Assembly: GCA_019828545.1 (NCBI GenBank)
Contig: JACVRA010000181.1
Span: forward strand, 248,001-312,000
Direction of reading: 5' to 3'
From: Paracamarosporium sp. OC-R06-R3
Taxonomy: Eukaryota; Ascomycota; Dothideomycetes; Pleosporales; Didymosphaeriaceae
DNA length: 64,000 nucleotides
Of the stretch, positions 55,347-64,000 are shown piece by piece. Each line of letters opens with the position of its first letter. Within the stretch, counting starts at the first letter, position 1. The position numbers and the translations under genes were made by a program. A model generated the notes under the pieces. That model was not told the origin of the DNA, did not search any database, and saw only the letters and a program-made list of their open reading frames with translations.

Positions 55347-56618
55347 ATGCCTTCGTGGTTACCACATTCGAAGCTGGAGTGGGCCTATTTTGGGTGTACA
55401 GCAGTGCAGGCTGCTGCAATTACTTCTATTCAAACGTAAGTGCTGTATTTTATAAGCATACATCGGCTAATCAACTCTGCGGCAGCACCGTGTTAATCGT
55501 GTACCTGAATTGGGTGAATTCAGTTGTGTATCAAGTCCCACTCTCGTTTATCACGCCGCTCACGCTGGGTGTCACGATCCTGGGAGTACTTTACCAACTG
55601 GTTCTAACCCTAGACGCATACCGAATCAAGAACCATATTCAGCTTTTTGCGCAATGTATTTGCAATATTTGTCTGTCTATTGCAACAGTCATGCAACACG
55701 ACCAGATCAAAGAGGCCAATGCTAGAATCCTACTCAATCACGACATGTACGGAACGCCGTTCGCCAAGCATGATTGGAAATTCTGGGAGCATGTTTCCCC
55801 AGCATTGATTGTTTGCATTGTTGTTTCCTGCACCTCCAGCCTTGTAATGTGTGGGCTGGCGTACGGTTGTGAGTAATTTCCGGGCACGCAATAGGCATGT
55901 TTCAGCTGACTTAAAATTTTCACAATCAGTGTATAGAGAGTTCTCTTGGAAACTATACGAACAAGTGAGCCCTGTTCGGAAGATACGAACGCAATACTTT
56001 GTATATCAGGTAATTTGAACATTCACCAGGCGCAACCGCGGTACTAAACTATCCACAGGTATATCTAGTCATCCTCAAGTTTACGCCTTTCTTCATTATA
56101 GCATTTGTTCTGCTTTATGATCTCATCGACGTACACTTCGTAGATCCAGAATTTTCCTTGACAATGGCGATTATACCAGCTGCTCTCATCCATGTTGGGC
56201 TTGCTGTATATTTTGTACGAAACGAAATTGGCATTGGTATGATGTTTGTGCTGGTAAGCCTCCCTTCTAGCCAGCTTGCACATGTACTAATCGTACTTTT
56301 AAGGTTGGACATACAGCAGAAATGGCCTATCTCGTGAGCAGGATCATCGTTCTCAACGGCACTTCATTACTTGCGAAAACATTGCTCAAAGACGAGATGA
56401 TATTCCATGCTGCGCTGGCACTGGGCTTTTCTGCGATCGCTCTTCTTGCTGGATCGATATGCTTCGCCAATTTCCGGAAGGGCCTAAAACCGATTGTGTT
56501 GAGCCAGGTTCAGCGAAAAAGGCGCCTCGATGATTTCGAGAATGAGTATCAGTTCCAACGTTTGAATCACAATGTGGTGGTCACACCCGATGAATCACGA
56601 CGCTTTGCACTGGATTAA
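55347..56618 (+). CDS. UPF0658 (Golgi membrane protein)-like multi-TM protein
   Basis: Five exons, 55347-55435, 55486-55868, 55930-56009, 56059-56253 and 56304-56618, encode 353 residues. The ATG at 55347 gives MPSWLPHSKLEWAYFGCTAVQ, the N-terminus expected for this family, and it was only visible after placing intron 1 (GTAAGT...GGCAG). About seven membrane segments follow. The conserved LTLDAYRIKNHIQLFAQCI and the FSWKLYEQVSP...RTQYFVYQVYLVILKFTPFF region match UPF0658 Golgi apparatus membrane proteins known from fission yeast and filamentous fungi. The last 60 residues are a charged cytosolic tail. Its role is not known. Confidence 0.85.
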
Positions 56619-58139
56619 AGGCACCTGACAGTCCCTGAAAATGTATTTGTGGTGGACTGGATTCCTTATACTTTTTCCCAGGCATAAACAGCATTTAATA
56701 AGAACTACGCGTGGCGTGGCAAGAATATTAGAAAATCTATTCATCATTTTGCCTTTACTACCTCCCATACACACGAACCCGCCACCTGTTACACCTGGAT
56801 ACACCTCAATACACTTCGAAGTAACTCCCAATCATCTACAATGACTTCTAATTGTTCCTGGAACCCTTCAACACCACAGCTGCATGAACGAAGCATCCAT
56901 CACCAAGGTGATGGTATGTTGTAGTTCTGGAATCAGCTACCAGGCTTGGAAGCAGTCACGCGCGGTCGGTCCCTTCAATCACAACTACTGAATAGACGAG
57001 TCCAACTCTAAAAAGAAGGGGAAAGTCGTACGCTACGAGAGCGAGGCGTCGGGCTGATCCAGATATACATCTGATGATCACTTCGCAACCACGTGAAAGA
57101 CGAAGAAGTCTGCGGTATCGGGGCAGGCAAAGAAGATGTCGGATCCCAGTGCAAACACAAAGTAATATTGACTCAGGGAAATATGAAAGCTAGGATTTGG
57201 AGCAGGATATAGAGGGCGATGGACGAAATGTAGCCAAACCGATCATGGACATAAACGTGATAATATTAAAGGCAGTGGCGTAAAAACTACGTTCGGAAGT
57301 TATCAACTAAATGGAAAACCAAACCACCCCTTAAGAACATAAGGGCTCTTCATATCAACTATCCACGGGAATGGCGAAGAGTAACGATCGACAAGTTTGA
57401 CTCAAATTAAACTTTTGTATAAAAAGCGATCAAATGGATAACTGTAGCACCCAAAACTCTTTCTCTTGCTTGGCTCCGTGCATATGGCACGTGGCCAGGA
57501 ATCTCAACGATGTATCAAACCTCATTTCCCAAGGCCCAGACTAACACTCTCCACGTACCTGCAAACCTCCACTGCTTCCAATTCCATCTCTCTGTTAACC
57601 CTCTTGGATTCTCATTACCTGTGTGTTCTCGATTACCTCACATCCATATCATCGTGAGACAGAAACGTGGCCAATACAGAGGCTTCTTGCGTACTATCAA
57701 GTACCGCTCAAGCTAACGTACTGCATACCAGCTAGCACACGTCTTCACGATCTACAACGTGTACCTAGAACGAACGCATCAGCGTCCATAATAAAACATG
57801 CCCCAAATCGTGGGTTTCGAGGGTCACGCAACCCGCACTTGAACTTTCATACAACATATTATCATTACGGCGCGAACAGCTACCCAGCTTTTCGCTGCCA
57901 AGACACGGAGTTTTCCGTCCTTACAATTGCTCCAAACGCCGTATAGCATAGCTGCCAGCCGTCTAACGGTCCAAGCATGAGGCACCACACTCCGACTCAT
58001 CAATCGTCTTCTTCCCTTGGTCGTCCGTCCCGGTGCGTTTTCACCGTCCTGTTCTTCCGCGTTCACGCTGACATCCGTTGATAGGTCCAGTCCTCTGTTG
58101 TTGTATGAGATCTCCGAGTATACCATACCTAGTGTCGAT
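56619..58139. other. Intergenic region of 1.5 kb
   Basis: No gene is seen. Short frames at 57466-57946 have no features. Confidence 0.5.
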
Positions 58140-58967
58140 TTACAAACCCTTGGATGCTGGGGACCTTGTCTTCCTCCTTATGCCTGCCTGAGCACTGAAC
58201 ATTGCAATGATAATAGCCGCGTTGATGATGAGTATGATTTGCAGCCACTTGACAGCAACCTATCCTCAGTCAGCACGCCTGTTCGCCAACCCACCACTGG
58301 AAAAGACACTCACCGCCTCATTGCAGGCAATGCTAACAGCCCACCTCTTGATATTAGGGATCGATCCAGCCTTGTCGTACACGGGACCCATGAAACTGCA
58401 CATCGCAGCCTCGCGCGAGCACATCATGTTCGTGAACGGAACACCGCCAGACGAGGTTTTACCGGTGGTCGAGGTGCATCCGAATTCGTCGTCGCCCTTG
58501 TCGGTGAAGTGCGTGATGAGGGATGCAAGGGCAGAGCACAAACCGACGGTGGTCATGCCGATGGCCGAGCCGACCCAGAATCTCCTCAGAGGCTAGGAAC
58601 CCGTTAGCCAAACCCCAGTACATGCATGCGCGCAAAGCGAAAGGGAGCATACCGAGTGGTAGTCGAAATCCATTGCACTGGGCTTGAGCTTGAAGTATGC
58701 AACAATGCAGTTCACGGCTGCGCCCAAGCACAAACAGGCTGACGCAATTGTAGTGTTAGTCGACGACTCCGTGTAGTCGACAATGACATCGTCCCAGGGT
58801 ATTTTGTCTTTCTCCGGGAACTGACTCCTGCGCTTTAGCCAGCGGCCCACGAAATAGTCGGTCAGGATCCAGTAGTGTGTCGTCAGGATCATGGAAATGA
58901 AAGAAAGAAGCGCAAAAGTCACGGTTGGAACGAGCGAGAAGGTGAGGATCTTCTGAAAGCCCACCAT
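58140..58967 (-). CDS. Four-TM membrane protein, unknown function
   Basis: Exons on the minus strand, 58967-58653, 58592-58314 and 58259-58140, encode 237 residues with all introns in phase 0. Membrane segments lie at about 8-30, 73-94, 110-130 and 201-220. The last one (WLQIILIINAAIIIAMF) appears only after splicing intron 2. A loop between segments 3 and 4 carries three cysteines (DEFGCTSTT, NMMCSREAAMCSF). The C-terminus is basic (GIRRKTRSPASKGL). The topology resembles small tetraspan proteins, but I cannot name a family. The start MVGFQKILTF is the first ATG of the hydrophobic frame. Confidence 0.75.
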
Positions 58968-60455
58968 TTTGGCGGTTGGTCGAGGAGAAGCGAGAAAGCG
59001 AGCGAGCGTGGAAGGTGAGGAGGAAAGTAAGCAGGTTCGTAGGGCAGGGCGTATAGTGGGTCTCGGAGGTAGTCGCAGCGTGGTATGAGTCGCAGCTGCC
59101 TTAAGCTGTGTAGAAGGAATTCGAGTGGGGCGTGATTTCTTCCCTTGTATTAAAGAACGTGGCGGGTACGAATTGTGACGTCGCGTCTCGAGAGTTATCA
59201 GGTGGAAATCCGGCGGCAGCAGAAGCAGCACACGTTTCTAGCGGCGTCCAGCTGCTGTATATGCATGCCGGTGGGCAGCTTACCCGGGTTCCTTGGCAAA
59301 AGGCCTGTCCGTTCTGAACATCAGTTGGTCCGAAACGGGCGTACCCCTGCTAAATGGTTGGCTGTCGGGCCTTGAGCTTATGTTATTTGGCGTACCCATT
59401 GGGGTCCGAATGGTCGATGGAAGCGAGCTTGAGGCGCAGCGCATCGCCCACCGCTGGTTGACTCGAGCGCTTGGTGTATATATAAATATCTGTGGGTCGC
59501 AAAGCTGTACTCACGAGCGGGAGCAGAACTTTGAGATGAAAGGACTTTCAAGACTGGGACAATCGCCTCGCCGGCTACGTTGAAGCTGCAGATCAATGCA
59601 TGGGTAGTGGATGGAGGGGATGCCACTTGCGGACCTGCGTACGGTCAGCTGCTATTCCCATATATAAGGAAAATGCATCCTTTGCCTCCAAGCGACAAGA
59701 AAGCAGCCGTGTCGCGCGCGTGAAATGTAGAGCGCGCCGCATTCCGTTCGCACGGCACGTTCCCGGAATGCATCTCTGTCGAATTGGGACGTAACGTACC
59801 AATGGCCTTCTCATCACGTCCATAAACTTTTCAACCTCCCAATCTCTGAATCTCACTCATGACGAAGAAGCACGCGCTCCAAGCGGTAGCGATCGCTCAG
59901 GCTGCAGTGCAACGCGACAATGGGCGGCTCCTATGCCCCACCACCAGCACAGCCACGACCACCGTGTGACAACGAACTGACCGAACAGCCACGGCATCCC
60001 TGGATCTCCGGATGTTGGAATAGAGATTAGCGCGCTACGGCGTCGCTCGGTGTTACGCGATCGTGAATTGAGGTGAATTGTGGAGGTTGCCAAGCAGTTA
60101 CCCCTGAGAAGTTCCGAGAGTGCCGGTTATGTAAGCCGACGAATTGCCTAATCCGTAATCCGTCCAGAGCAGGGTGGCACGTGGGTGGATAGCGGCACTA
60201 CCCAAGTCCGACCCGGCATCGGGACTCTTGATTATGACCGACACGCTTCATTGTCGTCGTTGTGCAAGAGATCCACAGGCAAGAAGGTTTCAGTAGGTAT
60301 CTTTTCAGTGTCTCTGCCTGGCTTTCCGATGCACGTATTGGCAGCATTCATCTCAAATCAATCAATGAAGACCTTTCAGTTTGCACCTGCGGGCATGCTA
60401 CCATGAGGAGCAGTACAACCAACTCTCCGTGATCCGTGCTGCACCTCTTTCCGTC
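58968..60455. other. Intergenic region of 1.5 kb
   Basis: It holds the promoter of the four-TM gene and the 3' flank of the SnoaL-like gene. No supported gene or tRNA is present. Confidence 0.5.
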
Positions 60456-62459
60456 CTACTGCATATCCCTCCTATTCCATCCGCCAACAATCACCGTCCC
60501 ATTCCCTCCAGGCCCAGCAACCGGCTCCTCCCACCCATTCGCCTCCAACGCCCACTCCGGCCTCACCTTACACGGCACGCAACCTTCCCAAAACCCCACC
60601 TTCTCCCCTACAGGAACTCTCCCACTTACCAAATTCCGATATCCAAACCACATCCTCTGAATCTCCGGCCACTCCACATACTTCCCCTTACCACCTCTAA
60701 ACCCCGCCTCCCTCTCGCCCACCTCTGCAATGGTCACATCAGGCGGGAACTTCTTCGTCCAAGCCGGAGGCTGCGGATCAGGTTGAGAAGCATTACGAGG
60801 GGGAGGGTTGGCCCAGCCGGATGCCCAGGACGAAGATGTCCAGTAGAATTCGTCGATTGTAACGCTCCAGAGGCGCCACCGACCGTTCTCGAGAACCACC
60901 TGGTCGTGATATATCGCTGAGTTGAAGCTCCCTGCTTTGGAGACTGAGGTTGAGGGTTGGAGTAGGCGAGCGCGCAGCGTAGCGCTCCGGCCGTCGTGTG
61001 ATACAAGGATTACTGGCTGAGGGCGCCAATGGAATGATATGCTGGTGCGGAGCGCGGAGCGGTTCGTGCCGTAAGAGGCAAAGCATGCGTCTGTGATACG
61101 CTGGGGTGTGATGAAGAATCCGGCAAAAGGTGAGGATTTGTGGCCGCGGGTAGCGAAGAGCCCACCCATGCGTGCGCAATCGATGTCGTCAATGAAGTGG
61201 CCGTAAGCGTGTGATTGGTTTTCTGTCCCGTCGTAGGCTGCGGAGCGTCGTAATCTTCTTTCTAGGTCTTCCAGCGTAGCGTTGGAGGTGGCATTGTTCG
61301 GAGTGATACCCTTCGCGCGGAAATTCTTCACATCGACCAAAGGCGGGACGTACCAGTTTGGTTCGTTAAGACCGCCGTTACTCCAGCCCTTGTAATAGTC
61401 TGCGACTATGAGAGGGGTTGTCTCGATGGCTTGAAATCTCCATACACCGTCCTCCTTAACGAAATTGTTCCGAAAGACGTTGAATTCCCATGAGGCTGTC
61501 TTGTTGTTTGTATTACCGCGCATGGCAATTTCAATGCCGCGTGCGATAGCGCGCTGGCCATTGGGATTAACTTCAACGATCATGTCAAAGATGGGGTGGT
61601 CATTGTTGATACCCGTAGTCAGGTTTTCAGGTCCCATTCTCTCCAGTGCTTTCCTTGCACCTTCTAGTCCATGATAGGTTCCCTGGCCTGTGATAGTGAC
61701 TTTTGTCTCGTTCGTATGGAGGTCGACGACATCGGTCCACATCCGGCGATCGACGTAGTATCCGTGTGCATGCATGAGATTTCTGACTTCATCCTCATTG
61801 TTCAGTCTTTGGATCCTGACTTGTATCTCATTCAAACTGGTATTTGTCATTGGCGCATCGCCCTCTGGTGACGGTATGGGTACACCCGACCCTTCTGGTG
61901 TGAAATGGTATGGGATGACGGGTATCCCACGACTACCTACATTTCGCCACCCATTCTCATAGGTCCCTTCATAAAGCGCATAGTAATGCAGTAGAGAGAT
62001 GCGCCACCCAACACTCGCTCGCACATATTGATTTTCATAGATCCCACCCTCAATCCACGATCCCCCTTCCCCGTCGCCAGCGAACCGCAATCCGTTCCAG
62101 CGCGCTTTCGCACTCTGACCATCAGCGCTGAGACTCACTACGGGATTTTCGATCACCAGAGTGTTCAATGAAGCAGATTCGTGCCCGTTCATGTCCCCCG
62201 TGTGAGTGTGCAGAAAGCTCTCAATAGCTGGCTGCCCGGTGACACTTGCGTTACCCCAGATGAACGTCGCATTTGTTGTGAAGAGGGCGGTGGCATCGTT
62301 GAAACGACCGAACTGAGCAAGATGCGCAAAGGAGCGCTGGATGTCTTTGATTTCGCGGATCGACTCAACCCGTGAGACATCACGGGCAAGGCTTGTGATG
62401 TTAGTGCTCGCTAACGCGAGCTCTGCAAGAAGTGCTGCACCTGTGAAGGCAAGCTTCAT
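60456..62459 (-). CDS. Secreted protein with three SnoaL/NTF2-like segments
   Basis: A single exon on the minus strand encodes 667 residues from the ATG at 62459, chosen because it starts a signal peptide (MKLAFTGAALLAELALAS). Three regions look like SnoaL-like (NTF2 fold) domains. The first starts IREIKDIQRSFAHLAQFGRFND (about 35). The second starts NNEDEVRNLMHAHGYYVDRRMWTD (about 225). The third starts near NQSHAYGHFIDDIDCARM (about 425). Each begins with a helix carrying a small-polar pattern and continues to an ...FR..W.F/RLW.V strand phrase. The protein has many N-glycosylation sites and a Trp-rich end. Relatives of the fold include cyclases, dehydratases and non-enzymatic binding proteins, so catalysis cannot be predicted. 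Its long single exon contrasts with its intron-rich neighbours. Confidence 0.78.
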   Translation of the reverse strand: MKLAFTGAALLAELALASTNITSLARDVSRVESIREIKDIQRSFAHLAQFGRFNDATALFTTNATFIWGNASVTGQPAIESFLHTHTGDMNGHESASLNTLVIENPVVSLSADGQSAKARWNGLRFAGDGEGGSWIEGGIYENQYVRASVGWRISLLHYYALYEGTYENGWRNVGSRGIPVIPYHFTPEGSGVPIPSPEGDAPMTNTSLNEIQVRIQRLNNEDEVRNLMHAHGYYVDRRMWTDVVDLHTNETKVTITGQGTYHGLEGARKALERMGPENLTTGINNDHPIFDMIVEVNPNGQRAIARGIEIAMRGNTNNKTASWEFNVFRNNFVKEDGVWRFQAIETTPLIVADYYKGWSNGGLNEPNWYVPPLVDVKNFRAKGITPNNATSNATLEDLERRLRRSAAYDGTENQSHAYGHFIDDIDCARMGGLFATRGHKSSPFAGFFITPQRITDACFASYGTNRSALRTSISFHWRPQPVILVSHDGRSATLRARLLQPSTSVSKAGSFNSAIYHDQVVLENGRWRLWSVTIDEFYWTSSSWASGWANPPPRNASQPDPQPPAWTKKFPPDVTIAEVGEREAGFRGGKGKYVEWPEIQRMWFGYRNLVSGRVPVGEKVGFWEGCVPCKVRPEWALEANGWEEPVAGPGGNGTVIVGGWNRRDMQ

Positions 62460-63257
62460 GGCGGGAAATAGCTTCGTGATCACTGCTGGAGTCCTATTGA
62501 GTTGCCCCGAATCGTCGTACGTCGCATCAGAAGGTGAGAGCTTGTTCGAGGCGGCCTTTGAAAATAAGATAATGATGCACAAAGGACATTTAAGGAAAAA
62601 TATCTAGGCCATGTGTCTTGCACCTGAGTTTCGGCATTAGCGAAGTGAAATACCGATTACCGTATCTACTTCATTAATATGGATGAATAGCTGTAAGTGT
62701 CCCCGCATCGCACCGTTACCATCGAATTTCAATCCTGCAGAAGGGAGTGAAGCTTTACCCGGAAACAGTGCCCAGAGATCTGGCCATATACTATGATATC
62801 TGCATCTAGTCGGTGTTTATCTTGGCATTCTGTACCTTGTTCGAAGGCATCCGAAGTGCGTTGGTTATGCAAGACTCCGAATAGTCATTAGTAACAAATG
62901 GAGATATGGAACAGGAGAACAAACATTATGCAGCATGCATGTAGATATTTGTTTCTAAGGACATTGGGTCGTCGTGACTCGTTGCGGCTGGCGATACCCC
63001 GATCGCTCAACTCGCCAAAGGAACGTAAGGCGACCCAGATGACGTGCTGATAAAACGGAGGGCTAAAGTTGGATTTCAAAACCGACATAACTCCTGGTGA
63101 AGCATAAAGTTTGAAGTAGAGAAGAAAAAGTACCGTAATCTTTGAAGGAAAGAATGTGATAAGCCCTGAATGGGAGGTCCGTTATGGAGTGTTCCCAAGC
63201 ATGGCCAAAGTTGACGTCTGAAGTGGCTAATATAGTACAAGAAGTTAGTATCAGCAT
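62460..63257. other. Intergenic region
   Basis: It contains the promoter of the SnoaL-like gene and the 3' flank of the aquaporin. No gene is seen. Confidence 0.5.
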
Positions 63258-64000
63258 TCATAGGCCATCATCCTGGAGAAATTGAACCAAGCTAAATGTT
63301 CCGGCACCGAGTCCAGCACCCATTATAGGTCCGAGCCAGTAGATCCAGTCGTAGCTCTGGAAGCCGACGACTACAGCAGGTCCAAAGCTTCTGGCGGGGT
63401 TTAAAGATCCACCGGTGAAGAATACACCAGCAATCTCTGAAATGAACAAAGCCATGCCAATATAGAGTGGTTTTGCGCCTCCCGAGGGAAGCATGAGGAT
63501 TGTGAGAACAAGCTGCACAGTGAGGAACATCTCCAGGAAAAGGCCGCGCGGAATGGATGCAGATGGATCAAGGACGGTATTGAATGGCACGGGGCCTGGA
63601 AGAAGAGCCGAGATGACAAAGGAAGAGCAGACAGAAGCGAAGAGTTGCGCGGCGATTGAATAGAGAGTGCGGTCCCAACGTATGAGACCAACAACCCATA
63701 GCGCAGTAGTCACCTACTTGATATCTTAGCAATAGTCTTTCAGAGGCAAAGTCAGACCGTAGGTGTGCACTAAGAGCAGACATACCGCGGGGTTAAACAT
63801 GCCACCACTGACATCTGCAAAGATCGCAACGTTGACGGCCAGGGCACATCCAAAAGACAACGCAATGTAAAGAAGCTTTTGTACCTCCGGCGGCTTACTC
63901 GCATCTTCCGGAAGGAACGGATTGATAGTGGCGGCTTCGAGAGCGATCTGCGTTCCAGCGAATGCGAAGAACAGGAACATAAAGGTACCGACGAATTCAC
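63258..64000 (-). CDS. Aquaporin (MIP family), 5' end beyond the window
   Basis: Two exons are visible on the minus strand, 64000-63786 (incomplete) and 63713-63258, joined over a 72-nt intron whose acceptor is AAGTAG. The intron splits FNPA from the following Val exactly as in the aquaporin at 37839, so the two genes are paralogues with a shared intron position. Both boxes are canonical here: MFNPAV and SLNPARSFGP. The C-terminus is very short, ending LVQFLQDDGL, without the long tail of the other copy. It should conduct water or small neutral solutes across a membrane. The N-terminal part lies outside the window. Confidence 0.88.

Overview
This window looks like nuclear DNA of a filamentous ascomycete, most likely a Dothideomycete of the Pleosporales type (inferred from protein style, not from a search). 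Genes are monocistronic and lie on both strands. Most carry short introns (about 47-94 nt) with GT-AG or occasional GC-AG borders and CTAAC/CTGAC-like branch sites. Families present include DUF3433, UstYa, GPR1/FUN34/YaaH, TRI12-type MFS, GT90 and Rtt106. I give 29 gene models, of which two run off the window edges. I saw no rRNA, no CRISPR array, no convincing tRNA and no transposase or reverse transcriptase.

Layout, left to right. 1-5.2 kb: 3' part of a vacuolar-type amino-acid transporter, a small coiled-coil protein, a 2,3-dihydroxybenzoate-decarboxylase-like amidohydrolase and a tail-anchored unknown. 6.6-13.6 kb: a five-exon DUF3433 membrane protein with two similar halves, a six-cysteine small secreted protein facing it tail to tail, and an orphan UstYa-family protein. 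14.2-14.6 kb: a small Pro-rich protein with a possible WW motif. 14.6-20.4 kb: a gene-poor tract containing a cluster of hairpins at 17.6-18.0 kb. 20.4-26.3 kb: a compact sugar-use module made of a GH35/DUF5597-like beta-galactosidase, a Zn2Cys6 regulator and an MFS sugar porter. 26.6-31.4 kb: a 46-residue Cys-rich protein, a secreted zincin-like protein, a rhamnogalacturonan acetylesterase and a small membrane protein. 31.6-39.1 kb: three transporters on the minus strand (TRI12-like MFS, acetate-transporter family, aquaporin). 40-47.6 kb: a two-TM protein, a GT90 glycosyltransferase, the histone chaperone Rtt106 (interrupted by an NN gap) and a four-TM protein. 48-64 kb: a secreted GliT-like FAD oxidoreductase, secreted unknowns, a UPF0658-like protein, a four-TM protein, a secreted protein with three SnoaL-like segments, and a second aquaporin cut by the right edge.

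The most coherent unit is the 20.4-26.3 kb module. The predicted enzyme has no signal peptide and the MFS protein is a sugar porter, so uptake of a galactoside followed by cytosolic hydrolysis is the likely logic. A 22-bp sequence containing CCG-N9-CGG, or CCG-N9-CGC, occurs once upstream of the enzyme gene and once in the divergent promoter between regulator and transporter. This makes it a strong candidate for the regulator's own operator. The regulator has a 48-nt, stop-free GC-AG intron inside its zinc cluster, so splicing decides whether the DNA-binding domain is intact.
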